DNA from: Macrosoma leucophasiata
Taxonomy: Eukaryota; Arthropoda; Insecta; Lepidoptera; Hedylidae
DNA length: 64,000 bases
Direction: 5' to 3'
Assembly (NCBI GenBank): GCA_036365455.1
Contig: JAWQUS010000022.1
Span: forward strand, 4,464,001 to 4,528,000
Below are positions 52,527 to 63,393 of the stretch, in pieces. Made by a program: the position numbers and the translations under genes. Under the pieces are notes generated by a model. That model saw only the letters and a list, made by a program, of their open reading frames with translations. It was not told where the DNA came from and made no database searches. Numbering within the stretch: the stretch's first letter is position 1; each line of letters starts with the position of its first letter.

Positions 52527-53467
52527 TGCATGTAAAGTACGCGCGACAGCCACGCGAGCCAATGTTCGACCAGAGTTGACAATCATTGTCGCGCGAGTCA
52601 ATATCTAGAAATAAAATTAGTTATCCCAAATGCGCACTGTAGTGCCCCCGCCAAGACAAGCCAAGCGATGCGCTAGGGCATTACCTACCTTTTCTCGTAA
52701 CGTTTCATCGTAATTTTGAACCCTCGTTACTTTGGTTTGGATATAGCCAGATACTTAGCTTGGCCGTTTCGATACTCTAGAAATAAGATAACGGATGCCT
52801 ATGAAATCTACGTGCTGGTAGCAAAACGGCCAAGCCACACGTTTTAACTAGAATATAGGGTATGTGAAGTTAGGTCTAGTAAAGTTAGGGCGCATATATC
52901 AAGACTCTTGACTCTACATGAGATCTGACCACTTTTTCATACATTTTGACTAAAGTGTAGTTTGTGAAGTTAAGGCTTGTAGGTTAGAGCGTGTAGTCTT
53001 TGGACCATAGCTTTATACGATATCTGATAACTTTTTCACTGGATAAGCAAGCTAGACTCGTCTTGGCAACATTTTTAAATGAAAATATTTTTGGTGGGAT
53101 AAGTAATTACTTAGATAATAAGAAAACATATTGTATGATTTTTTATTAAATATGGAATTCTTGAATAAAATATCTTCTAAGTGTCAAAGGCACTAAGCAA
53201 AAACAGACGCAGACAGAAATATACTATAGCATAGATTGTGAACAACAATGTACACTTTAATGTTCTTAATCTGATAATAAGTGCGAATATTTATTGCAAA
53301 TGCGTGCTGGACTTGACCATGATGTTAAACCTACAATGATATTAATTTCCTACTACGCTGTTGAAAGTGGTAAGCCGAATGCTATCTTTAGTCAAAGATG
53401 CATGATTGTGATTAGCAGAAAGGTTGAAAAACTTTGTTAGATTAAAACCGGATTTGTTATTGCAAAG
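52527..53467. other. unique intergenic sequence
   Basis: No exon with convincing splice sites, repeat head or inverted repeat was recognised. Confidence 0.35.
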
Positions 53468-53482
53468 TTTAATAAAGTAAGA

Positions 53483-53811
53483 GCTACCACTGCGCTACTG
53501 CCTCAGAAGCGTAGTGGTAGCAGGCCGCTACTACTGCACTGGAGGTCCTGGGTTCGATTCCCGGGTCGGGGACTATCAGAGATAACGGTTTAAAATCCTT
53601 TATCTCTGTTTCTATTGGATTTTTTCCATTTTCTGGCAGTTTCCCAGTAGGTACCTCGGAGTTTGGTAATGTCCCCGGAGATGGCAATAGGTTCGCCACA
53701 TTTTACATGGGCCAAAAATGTAACCGGCGAGTCGTGGGTGCTTGCATGTATGCTTGAATGAATGCATTTACCTCTGCCTACCCCTTCGGGGATTACAGGC
53801 GTAAAGTTACA
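53483..53811 (+). mobile_element. tSINE-2, full length with target duplication
   Basis: Complete head (CTGCCTCAGAAGCGTAGTGG), B box (GGGTTCGATTCCCGGG), body and tail. An exact 15-bp duplication, TTTAATAAAGTAAGA, flanks it (53468-53482, 53812-53826). Confidence 0.92.
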
Positions 53812-53859
53812 TTTAATAAAGTAAGAAATTGACATCATATTAATTAATGTATAAGAAAA

Positions 53860-54367
53860 GGAGATGTTGCAAAAATGTATGGACCTCCGGCCATGTATTG
53901 TACACAATATCATTAACAGGCAAAATCAATATAAAAACGTTTTTTACTGCATATTTTCACTTATTTAGCTTTGTTTGCAGTTACAAAACATTATTTGCAG
54001 TTAGAGTTGCAACTCAAACCAACATGGCGAATATGGCGGGCGATGTCATTTTGACATTTTCATTTTTTAATTGTTTTTTGATTATATAGTACTTGGAAAA
54101 AACGTCTTATTTTCTAAATACTATCGAAATCGATTTCATGTGTTAATACTAAGAACTTAAACTAATCGATTTCCAATTTAAAGAAGCGTCGGCTGTATCG
54201 CCGCCATGTTAAATATGGTTGAAAATGATAAAATCGTTTGAATTAAATGTGGTAGTAACTCTAAAATATATTCTTGAATAAATTAATTGTATTTTTTTCG
54301 GATTCTTCTTTAATTTACCCATTTTTTGAGGACGTGTACGAACTAGGGCCGAGCTCGCAACATCTCC
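53860..54367. mobile_element. 510-bp non-autonomous DNA element, copy 2
   Basis: Both ends are intact: AGGAGATGTTGC and GCAACATCTCC. It is the same element as 26124-26634 in inverse orientation, apparently about 85-90% identical by eye. Confidence 0.85.
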
Positions 54368-55548
54368 TTTACAAAAAGGCAAACATTTGACTATATATAC
54401 TGCGTTATTCAGAGTCCATGTAAGTACTCGTATAAGCCTAACTCTTTTCTGGCTTAAAACTAAAAAATAATATTTAAGGCTTGTGTGGCATTTTAATTGA
54501 TTACTTGTATGACAATTTTAACAACGTACTCTGCAATTTATTTTCAAACTGGGACATAACAATATGGAGGAAGCTGTAAAATACTAAATTAACGTAAGAT
54601 ATAAATAAATCCCTTAAAAATGTTTTCGATCCATTTAAAATAAGTTGTACGATAACTTCAAATAAAAGTAACATTAGAGCAATAACCGGATACGGAATAC
54701 GGATAGTAAAAGTTATAAAAATGATAAGACTCAACGTTGTGTCTACAGAAAAATTAATTCAATATTAAACTCCAATAAATAAAAATGCAGAAACATTAAC
54801 TAACTTGTAATTACAGTTCGCTGTCTGAAATCCAAATGATTATGTACAATTAACTGCGTGTCATCATTTGAAATATATCCTTCTATACAAACTCTACGAC
54901 CGAAGTAAACTCAATAAACAAATGAAGGTAGGTATATAAAAACGTCGTTGATACCAAAAATTGTCGAGACATTTCAGAAATCATTTACATGTATAACCTT
55001 TTCACCCCTATTCAAATTAGGAAAACCAACCCCCACGCAATTCTCGTCGGCACACACGATTGGTCGAATGTTTTCCCTCCAAACCACCGTTGTTTTTCCA
55101 CAAAACCGTCAGAGGGTAAATATATCTGTCCTGTTTCACCCTCGGTTGAATTTCACGGTTTGTCTCTGTTACGCTTGAAGGGTGAAACCAAATGGTCACG
55201 ATCGCTGTCAGTACCTTCCAAGTTTAAACAATTGACGGACGTTTATTGAACAAATAATCGCTTTTCAACGTCTTTCAGCCAATATCTTTTTGGGTGATAA
55301 TGGTAAAAAAAAAATTATAACTGTTAAAAAGACGTGACATCCTGAATGTTATACTTTACTAACTATCAAGTGTATTATAATGTGATTTAAAGTGATAGCA
55401 ATTAGGACAATTAAGACTTAACATGATTACTATTTAAAACTGTTTTGATTACGAAGGACTTTTTTTGAAATTCGAAATGTGTCAAATAGGTTTTATTGTT
55501 GATGCGACATAGTTGGTGATAGTGAAATGACATAGTTATCAAGTTAAA
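54368..55548. other. intergenic, possible promoter side of the 55.5-kb exon
   Basis: AT-rich up to about 55000, then a more balanced stretch (55000-55250) with TTCACCCTCGGTTGAATTTC and several overlapping short frames on both strands. No repeat was recognised. Confidence 0.3.
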
Positions 55549-55630
55549 ATGGAATATTCATGGCACATAGAGGACGCAGGGAGTCAAGAGACTAACAGGA
55601 ATAATAACAGGATACCTGTACGGAACCAAG
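55549..55630 (+). CDS. candidate first coding exon of an unidentified gene
   Basis: ATG in the context AGTTAAAATGG opens MEYSWHIEDAGSQETNRNNN...VRNQ and runs into a consensus donor, CCAAG|GTAAAT (phase 1). Upstream sequence is AT-rich and repeat-free, and no stop occurs before the donor. The peptide is not recognised and I found no continuing exon before the window ends. Confidence 0.35.
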
Positions 55631-55984
55631 GTAAATTTAAGTGTATGCTCCTTAAATATCATGCTATTAAAATTATAATTTAACCCTCCTATTCATAAAC
55701 GTATTTTAGCTAAAGTGTTGCTAATCTCTCCTTTGTCTTTTTCTATCCTGCACATTTGACAATGCAACTGACAAAGACACAGCATTCTATAGCTAAAACG
55801 TATCTATTTAATGTACGTTTATGTTAAGGGGGTAAGTATTTATAAGAGAAAAAGCAAAAATATATTTTTAATGACAAATACAATATAAATAGAAAAAAGG
55901 ACCGAATGGTCATCCCTGTGCAATCTCAATAATTTATCAAATTGCATTTATACCGAACTACAGCATTTTTTAATAATATTCTTT

Positions 55985-56145
55985 TTTTTATTTGTAATAA
56001 GTTATAAACTACACAGACTTATCATAAAATCCTACAGCAACAACAATAAACTTAATTGTACACCAGACATAACATTAAAAGAAATTCAGAAAAGAGAACT
56101 TAACACAGTACAATAGGCGGCCTTATCGCTATATGAGCCTAGGGG
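55985..56145 (-). mobile_element. LINE-D 3' end relic
   Basis: ACAATAAACTTAATTGTACACC...AGTACAATAGGCGGCCTTAT parallels the 3' untranslated region of the LINE-D copy at 48668 (TTTATTGTACACC...GGCGGTCTTATCGCT). Confidence 0.6.
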
Positions 56146-56149
56146 TAAG

Positions 56150-56400
56150 AACCGAGATATTTAGCGCTTCATACTCTATCTACAGCCACACCGCGAACAC
56201 TCCGCCAAAATTCCATACAAACGCTTAATTTGGTCTCTATTACACAGACATCAATCAGTGACGTGTATTTACACGTGAACCTGTGTGCGTAGCACGTAGA
56301 GAATACCAAGCGTCGCCCATAAGAGGGGAGGAGGTTGGGTGAGGCGGGAAAATAGGACGAGACGTCGAAGTGTCCATTTTATACGTAGTATTATTCAAAG
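56150..56400 (-). repeat. dispersed repeat, possible MITE, copy 2
   Basis: Inverse copy of 5813-6150 (complement AATACTACGTATAAAATGGA...CTACGTGCTACGCACACAGG). Confidence 0.55.
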
Positions 56401-56414
56401 TAGTACTCGTATCA

Positions 56415-56750
56415 TTCAAAACCAAAAATTAGCCAAATCAGTCCAGCCGTTCTCGAGTTCTAGCGAGACTAACGAACAGCAATTGATTTTTATATATATA
56501 TAAGACTAGCTGACCCGGCAAACTTCGTATTGCCTCAGATTGAAATAATGTGTCAAAGGTTTGATATATATTTAGATACAACCTATTTGTATGGGAAAAA
56601 CAAATTGTGTTTTTTTAGTATTCCTCTTCAATTTCTTCATATTTTCTTACTTTATAAACCTTCGCTGGACTTCCAAAAATCATTCAGAACCAAAATTAGG
56701 TACGTCCAGCCGTTCTCGAGTTTTAGCGAAACTAACGAACAGCAATTTGA
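56415..56750 (+). repeat. two copies of a TAGCGAGACTAACGAACAGC repeat end
   Basis: AGTCCAGCCGTTCTCGAGTT...ACGAACAGCAATT occurs at 56440 and again at 56703. Between them AGCTGACCCGGCAAACTTCG marks the start of the second unit; its complement (TTTGCCGGGTCAGTTAGT) is also at 59400. Class unknown. Confidence 0.5.
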
Positions 56751-56950
56751 CGACCCGGTTAGTCCAGCGGTGTGAGATGACCGTTTGATTCGAAGGGTCG
56801 CGGGTTCGATCCCCGCACCGGGACAATTATTTGTATGGCCTACAGATATTTGTTTCGGGTCTGGGTGTTTGTGTATGTGTTGTTTGTGTACAACGGCACC
56901 CACGACACAGGTTTATACCTACTGTGGAACTGTGAGTGTGAGCGTATAAA
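56751..56950 (+). mobile_element. tSINE-1, full length
   Basis: Best-preserved copy: the acceptor-like GACCCGG at 56752 pairs with CCGGGAC at 56817; A box TTAGTCCAGCGG; B box GGGTTCGATCCCC; body to GAGCGTATAAAAAAAAAA. Confidence 0.88.
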
Positions 56951-57251
56951 AAAAAAATGATTTTTTTAAAGAAAATGACACAGCAAACAATAAGCAATTA
57001 AATGTTTCATCCACGTGCTGTATTATTGTTTTAATTATCTTGTTTAAAAATATGGTGAAACATTTTGATGGTAACATTTTATTTAATTTACAAAATCTGT
57101 TATGAAATTAAAACTGGTTATCATAGCGTAGGTATTTCGTGATTCAAAGTATGCTATCGACAAAAGATATATGAATTAAATTTTAACGTTGGTGTTTTAT
57201 TGGGTTTTGCTGTAGAAAAATAACTCAATAATATTGAGTTATTTACCATTT

Positions 57252-57538
57252 TACTGGTGGTAGAGCTCCAGTGACGGAGTTCGCATGCGTAGGCACCACC
57301 GCATCACCTAATATACTTGCCGCTTAATGGTAATGTTCAGCACTATCGTATTCCGGTCAGAAGGTTGTGTACGGCCCTGTAATTTCCGGCACAGAAGCAT
57401 AACACCTTAGGCCTCAGGAGTGGTAACGCATATACATTTTGACCTTGGTCTTTGTGTGGGTGTCTATAGGCTGCAGTCATCGCTTAACATCAATGTGAAC
57501 TGCATGCTAGTTTGCCACTTCCATTACATAAAAAAAAA
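57252..57538 (+). mobile_element. SINE-A, full length
   Basis: Complete from ACTGGTGGTAGAGCTCCAGT to CCATTACATAAAAAAAA. Confidence 0.9.
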
Positions 57539-57793
57539 CGTTCGCATTGTACATGAAAACGATGAATAAACAACTTTTATCCTCATCCATCAGTACAGTA
57601 AAAAAATAAACATAAAATAAAACATGAGATATTTTCCCTTTCCACGTCTAGCTAGCTAGCAACAAAATGTAAGTATAAGGAAATTAATGTCAATTCAAAG
57701 TGTGTGAAATGGATAACAGCGTGTTTTATAATGTGATGGGTGAAATGGAGCATTGCAGTGGCTTCAATACCACCTATTGCCTTAAGACTTTTA

Positions 57794-58080
57794 AACTGGT
57801 GGTAGAGCTCCAGTGAAGGAGCTCGCGGGCGTAGGCACCACCGCATTACCTAACATACTTGCCGCTAAATGTTAGTGTTCAGCACTATCGTGTTCCGGTC
57901 AGGTGGTAATGTACGGCTCTGTAATTTCCGGCACAGCGGCATAACATCTAATGCCTCAGGAGTGGCAGCGCTTCTGCATTTTGACCTCTCGTCTTTGTGT
58001 GGGTGTCTATAGGCTGCAATCATCACTTAACATCAATGTGAACTGCACACTTGTTTGCCACTTTTATTACATAAAAAAAA
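57794..58080 (+). mobile_element. SINE-A, full length
   Basis: Complete copy ending 6 bp before the poly-A end of an inverted LINE-J. Confidence 0.9.
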
Positions 58081-58085
58081 ATAGT

Positions 58086-58641
58086 GTTTTTTTATGTCTG
58101 AAGGTTGACAGACAAGCAAACGGACCACCTGATGGAAGGAAAGTGGTCACCGTCGCCTATGAACATTTGCAATACCAGGGGAGTTGCCAACGCGCTGCCA
58201 GCCCTGAAGGACTCTTTTGACGTCATTTTTGAAGAACCCCATATTGTAGTTGTAGCACCTAGGGAACACCTCAGAGGGAAGTTCGTTCCACAATTTACAC
58301 GTTCTGGGCAGGAACGAACGCGAAAACCGCACCGTTGAGCACTGCCAGGTGTCCAGCCGGTGAGGGTGGAACTTCTCTCTTTGGCGAGTAGTACGGTGTA
58401 GGAAAAGAGATGGTGGCACCATGTCGAACAGTTCAGCAGAGCACTCACCATTGTAGAGACGGTATAAAACGCATAGACTCCCAACGTCTCTGCGCAGGCC
58501 CAGATGTTCGAGCCTGTCAGTAAGTCCTGGATCGTAAACGATACGAACGGCGCTTTTTTGTAGGGAGTCAAGTGGACCAAGTATTTGGGGGCTCCCGCCC
58601 ACAAATGAGAGCAATATTCCAGATGGGGCCTTCAATATCAA
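58086..58641 (-). mobile_element. LINE-J: jockey/BS-like ORF2 C-terminus
   Basis: The minus frame reads ...DSLQKSAVRIVYDPGLTDRL, LGLRRDVGSLCVLYRLYNGE, HPHRLDTWQCSTVRFSRSFL, LWNELPSEVFP, ending HRRR plus stop at 58147. This order (VRIV, LRRDV.SLC..YR.YNGECS.ELF, HP, R..FLPRT..LWN.LP) is the known C-terminal region of jockey-type LINEs. WAGAPKYL upstream lies in another frame, so there is a frameshift near 58570. The 3' end CATCAGGTGGTCCGTTTGCT...CATAAAAAAA resembles the SINE-A tail. Confidence 0.88.
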
Positions 58642-59017
58642 CTATTGCCTAAATACTAATAATTATGGGGACATTGTTATAAAACATCAGGAATGTATCA
58701 CACATAAAATCATTTTTACGGATAAATCAGTAAAAAAACTCGATTCCGTTCAAAAAAAAACACCAAGCGGGAGCCATCATTGATGTAAGCAACGCGTTTC
58801 CAAGACTTTATTTCCCGCGCGATATTTTTCGCAAAGACTTCTAAGATATTTATTTTAATTATAAAATGTATGCATGAATCGCTTGAGGTAAATAAGGATT
58901 TAATTTGATATGAATTAATACTGTATTGGTGTAAATAGCTTTCCAATTACCGCCACAAAGTAAACTATCCTTGAAAGATATCTAATATATGCCATAGTGG
59001 ACTTAAATAGTTTTAAG

Positions 59018-59280
59018 AGTCAAACAAGCATGCAGTTCACACTGATGTTAAGTGATGACTGCATCCTATAGACACCTACACAAAGACCAAGGTCAAAATG
59101 CAGGTGCGATACCACTCCTGAGGCCGAAGGTGTTATGCCTCTGTGATAACAGGGCCGTACATTACCACCTGACCAGAACACGATAGTGCTGAACACTACC
59201 ATTTAGCGGCAAGTATATTAGGCAATACGGTGGTGCCTATGCCCGCGAGCTCCGTTACTGGAGCTCTACCACCAGTAAAA
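59018..59280 (-). mobile_element. SINE-A, near full length
   Basis: CAAACAAGCATGCAGTTCAC to GAGCTCTACCACCAGTAAAA with a small deletion around CTGTGATAACAGGG. Confidence 0.88.
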
Positions 59281-59417
59281 AAAATCTTTCAAACGCGTTG
59301 CTCACGCCAATGGTTGTACACGCTTGTTTTTTAAAAAAAAAATATTAAAAAATTTTACGCTCATGACTTAAACATTTATTTATTGTAAGGCAGAACGACA
59401 TTTGCCGGGTCAGTTAG

Positions 59418-59980
59418 TATTGGGATCTGACATGGCGGCGGGGCCTATTCAAAAAATTCTAACATTGCACGGAAACACATGTTATAGCAGCATAAGACTT
59501 GCGTAAATATCGATAGTATGTCCGCAATAAAAAACCTAATTGGCCCGCCAAATGTGAGGCTTACTTTGCTCCCAAAGATTTCCGCTCGGAATATACGGAG
59601 TACGGAAAAAAGACCGAGAAAGAGGCACGCGATACGTTCGCACTAAATACAAAAAAGACTGGTGGTTTCGCAACGAAATCCATGACTCCTGTGACTAGAT
59701 TCCCAGTAGGCCGCGAGTTCGAGTCTCGCCTGAAGTAAAATTTTTCTTGCCATTTTTCTTTAAATAAAATATATTTCACAAGCATGTGTTAATGCGAAAT
59801 AATATAAAAACAATTTAATAATATTGTTGAATTTGATTGATATTTTATTTGATACACAAAAGTTACATAATGAAAATATAATACTATCATAATACAAGAA
59901 CTAATCTCGCTATTTTGCATTGGTGGGCTACTTACAAAAATTGCCACCAGGTGCCGTGGCAAAAATGTCAGATCCCAATA
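59418..59980. mobile_element. 563-bp element with TATTGGGATCTGACAT ends
   Basis: Inverted ends TATTGGGATCTGACAT at both sides. The interior contains GGCCGCGAGTTCGAGTCTCGCC, a B-box-like motif, but no A box was found. Target duplication unresolved. It interrupts a repeat related to 56513 (TTTGCCGGGTCAGTTAG). Confidence 0.65.
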
Positions 59981-60008
59981 ATCATAATAGATTACTTAAT
60001 ATATCTTA

Positions 60009-60250
60009 TTAATTCGGAAGGCACGTTAAGTCGTCAGTCCCGGTTGCTATCGATAGATAGCAGACGTTAAAACCTTGTCGGAGGCCTTATGGGGCAGTTT
60101 GAAAACATCCGACTACGGGTTGGCCACTAACCCATCCTCCACCAATCCGCATTGGAGCAGCGGGGTGGAGTAAGCTCCAGGCCTCCTCCCAAAAAGTGGA
60201 GAGACTCGTGCCCAGCAGTGGGACGTATAATGGGTTGTCATTATTATTAT
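60009..60250 (+). mobile_element. 5S-SINE, 5'-truncated
   Basis: Starts downstream of the 5S-like head at GAAGGCACGTTAAG and runs to GCCCAGCAGTGGGACGTATAATGGG followed by an (ATT)n tail. It shows the direction and 3' tail of the family. Confidence 0.78.
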
Positions 60251-60540
60251 ATATTATTATAAGTATTATTCCACTATTAGCTACAATTGACGTAGATTTT
60301 TCCAACGCCTCTAAGTAATGTTCATCGGAATTTTAATTGTCTGGCTATTATATACATACATACATCTCATCATATGGTCATCATTTGTACTTGATATCTG
60401 GACAATAGAATCACTAGGTTGTATGAGTTGTATGAGTTGTATGTAAGCTATTATTTTGGATTAGCGTTGACTCGTAGTTAGTGTGATGGAAGGGCCATTT
60501 AAAGTAATAGAGTTTTAACAATGTCTGTTTTTTTTTTTGT

Positions 60541-60834
60541 TTTTTTTTTATGTTATGGAAGTGGCAAACAAGCATGCAGTTCACATTGATTTTAAGTGAT
60601 GACTGCAGCCTATAGACACCCACACAAAGACCGAGATCAAAATGCAGATGCGTTACCACTCCTGAGGCCTAAGGTGTTATGCCTCTGTGCCGGAAATTAC
60701 AGGGCCGTACATTACCACCTGACCGGAACATGATAGTGCTGAACACTACCATTTAGCGGCAAGTATATTAGGTAATGCGGTGGTGCCTACGCCCGCGAGC
60801 TCCGTCACTGGTGCTCTACCACCAGTAAAAACCA
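60541..60834 (-). mobile_element. SINE-A, full length with target duplication
   Basis: Near-consensus copy; GTCTGTTTTT occurs on both sides (about 60523 and 60835). Confidence 0.9.
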
Positions 60835-60959
60835 GTCTGTTTTTATTAAACCGTCTACTCGCGAGAAAAATATGACAACTGATTTCAATTTATAAAATTC
60901 TAACTACTTGGAAGAACGGAGTCGTACACACGCACTTGTCCAGTTTTTCCTTTTTTGTT

Positions 60960-60995
60960 TATTAAATGGAAGTTGTAAACAAGCATGCAGTTCTT
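60960..60995 (-). mobile_element. SINE-A tail fragment
   Basis: AAATGGAAGTTGTAAACAAGCATGCAGTT (complement of the tail), about 35 bp. Confidence 0.6.
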
Positions 60996-61138
60996 TACTT
61001 TTACTTTTCCTTTAGAAGTATTGAAGCCTAAAACTATTGTAAGACTTGGGGGTGGCCTATAGCTGAACAAAAAATAAGAATAATTGACGTGTATAATTTT
61101 CAATTATTTTAGGTGCACGAATGGATGTTGATTTCTGC

Positions 61139-61303
61139 CTTTTTTATGTAATGAAAGTGGCAAACAAGCATGGAGTTCACATTGATGTTAAGTGATGACT
61201 GCAGCCTATAGACTTACACAAAGACAATTACATCGATCAATTAATCAGACCGGTAATTACAGGGCCGTACATTACCACTTGACCGGAACACGATAGTGCT
61301 GAA
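61139..61303 (-). mobile_element. SINE-A, internally deleted
   Basis: Tail side to CTGCAGCCTATAGACTTACA, then a jump to GGTAATTACAGGGCCGTACA and CGATAGTGCTGAA. Confidence 0.8.
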
Positions 61304-61347
61304 TTCACAATTGAACCCACGCCAATTTGCCTTGTCATTAACATTTC

Positions 61348-61640
61348 TACTGGTGGTAGAGCTCCAGTGACGGAGCTCGCGAGCGAAGGCACCACCGCAT
61401 TGCCTCATTAACTTGCCGCTAAATGGTAGTGTTAAGCACAATCGTGTTCCGGTCAGGTGGTAATGTACGACGGCCCTGTAATTTCCGGCACAGAGGCATA
61501 ACACCTTAGGCCTCAGGAGTGGTAACGCATCTGCATTTTGACCTTGGTTTTCATGTGGGTGTCTATAGGCTGCAGTCATCGCTTAACATCAATGTGAACT
61601 GCATGCACGTTTACACCACGTCCATTACATAAAAAAAACT
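61348..61640 (+). mobile_element. SINE-A, full length
   Basis: TACTGGTGGTAGAGCTCCAG to CCATTACATAAAAAAAA; inverted relative to the copy 45 bp upstream. Confidence 0.9.
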
Positions 61641-61667
61641 TATCTAAATTTCGGATATTACAAAATG

Positions 61668-61872
61668 TCAAAGCCAGATGTATTACCACGCTTGACCAGA
61701 CCAGATAGGGGTAGTTTTTCACACAATTACGTTAACAAATTAGCGTCAGGGGTGCTGCTCAGTGAACCTTGTGATTTGTCATTAATAGAAAACGATACGC
61801 AGGCGAAATGCTACTGGTGCGATACAGGGGTGTATCCGGTGGAAAAAAGAATAAGGATGTTATATATATTAA
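61668..61872 (+). other. unexplained open frame after SINE-A
   Basis: MSKPDVLPRLTRPDRGSFSH...KLASGVLLSEPCDLSLIEND...AKCYWCDTGV... looks protein-like in composition, then decays into AT-rich sequence. Not recognised. It could be an old transposon frame or an exon lacking clear splice sites. Confidence 0.22.
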
Positions 61873-61914
61873 TTAGTTTATTTAGTTTAAAATGCGTCCA
61901 AAGAATAAGCATTG

Positions 61915-62335
61915 TTGCAATAGTAATAGTCTATCGATAGTATTGTGATCTATCGTGACCTCGAAAAAACAGTCACAATATCGATAAGACTATCGAAAAT
62001 ATCGACATGCTGCAATACTATTGCCAAAGATCAATAGTATCGATAGTATTGATATAAACACTATCAAAATTATCGATAGTATCGATAGTAAACTATCAAT
62101 AGTATCGAAACTATCAATATTATCCATACTATTGAAACGAATACTATCGATAGTATCGATACTATCGTTACTATTGATCTTTGGCAATAGTATTGCTTAT
62201 TTTTAACAATCAATACTATCGATAGTATCGATTGTTAAAAAGTCAAGAGTCGATAGTTTCGATAGGACTATCGCACTATCGAATGTTTTTCGAGGTCAAC
62301 TATCGATAGCGCAACTATCGATAGTTAAACAACAC
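61915..62335. repeat. nested palindrome built from TATCGATA octamers
   Basis: About ten TATCGATA octamers. An exact 27-bp inverted pair (62012-62038, 62170-62196: GCAATACTATTGCCAAAGAT...) encloses a central cluster. An outer inverted pair GACCTCGAAAAA / TTTTTCGAGGTC lies at about 61959 and 62285. TATCGATA is the binding octamer of DREF/BEAF-32 in flies; whether it is used here is unknown. Confidence 0.8.
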
Positions 62336-62375
62336 TACAAAGAATATGAGGAAGACCACTTCCTTATTTTTTTTT

Positions 62376-62447
62376 TGTGGAAGGTGACAAACAAGCATGC
62401 AGCTCTCATTGATGTTAAGTGATGACTGCAGCCTATAGACATACCTT
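62376..62447 (-). mobile_element. SINE-A tail fragment
   Basis: GTGACAAACAAGCATGCAGC...GACTGCAGCCTATAGACATA; about 70 bp of the tail side. Confidence 0.75.
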
Positions 62448-62484
62448 TTTTATTATATTAGACATATTTTTTTTTTTAGGTCGG

Positions 62485-62733
62485 CCTTTATGTAGGCGGC
62501 CTGTCTCGAGACAGCACTAGTCTACTTCACCGGGCAATCGGCGAGCGCAGAAGGCGCTCCAGCCTAGCAAAAAAGTTAGCGCAACTGCCTAAAGGTGACC
62601 CATGCGGGTCCGTGCCTCGGCTTAGGGCGTTGCGGAGGGACATATGAGACATATGCGATTATGGGCGGTGAGCCCCACCGATGAGGGCTCACCGCCCATA
62701 TTTTATCACCACGGCACGATCGAATAAGAATGT
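62485..62733. repeat. GC-rich repeat with a 16-bp hairpin
   Basis: GTCGGCCTTTATGTAGGCGG...CGAGACAGCAC...AGGCGCTCCAGCC. A perfect hairpin, TATGGGCGGTGAGCCC / GGGCTCACCGCCCATA, lies at 62660-62675 and 62685-62700 with a 9-nt loop. Base composition is unlike the AT-rich surroundings. Confidence 0.55.
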
Positions 62734-62734
62734 T

Positions 62735-62825
62735 TTAGGGGTATGTCAGGACCGGGATATCTGCCGCTCTACTCTCTCTGCCTATCCCGTTAGGGACCTG
62801 GCGTGAAGATACATACATACATATA
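62735..62825 (+). mobile_element. LINE-R 3' tip
   Basis: GTCAGGACCGGGATATCTGC...CCGTTAGGGACCTGGCGTGA then (ATAC)n, matching the end of the element at 6663 in sense orientation. Confidence 0.7.
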
Positions 62826-63283
62826 TACTTACACAACACTGGTCTGGTGGTAGAGTTCCAGCAGGAGATCGCGTAGAGAGAGAACTCTTACCGGCCCGTG
62901 TTGCTTCATGTATTTTACCGCATTGTTTTACCAAATGCGTCACAATTTAATCGCGAGTTATATACCTACTCCGCAACAGATGTGCGTTTCATTTCATGAA
63001 GATCATTATTATCAGCTATTTATTATTTATTTATAAAATGTGCGCGTGCGCAATACGAAGCGCTCGTGGCGTGGATGCATGCTGGTTAGGCAAAATGTTG
63101 TAAGACGTGGTCCGTATTCTGATGGATGAGATTTGGTGGCAATTTTTATGCTTTTGTAGACATTTTTTTTAATGTATTTATTTATTTATTCGTATGGCAT
63201 ATAATTTACAGTCGTTCAATATACAATTTTCAAATTAATTATAAACATTTAAATTAAAATATGTCAAATTAAGATTACAATAT

Positions 63284-63393
63284 TATATGTATGTATGTAT
63301 CTTCACGCCAGGTCCCTAACGGGGTAGGCAGAGAGTGTAGAGCGCCAGATATCGCCGCGCCGGTTCTGACAAACCTCTCGTGCCTCGTCTACA
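63284..63393 (-). mobile_element. LINE-R 3' tip
   Basis: GTATGTATGTATCTTCACGC...GTCCCTAACGGGGTAGGCAG...CTCGTGCCTCGTCTAC, the complement of the same LINE end. Confidence 0.7.

Noticed and set aside
55017..55249. Overlapping frames around 55.1 kb as an exon
   Set aside because: Three different frames are open, none has convincing splice sites, and composition does not favour one.
56751..56825. tRNA gene (good A and B boxes, paired T stem)
   Set aside because: Five copies share the same 130-bp downstream body and several have broken stems, which identifies a tRNA-derived SINE. The same holds for the heads at 46229 and 53483.
61990..62206. Ser/Asp/Ile repeat proteins on both strands
   Set aside because: Periodic frames created by the TATCGATA repeats; open on both strands.
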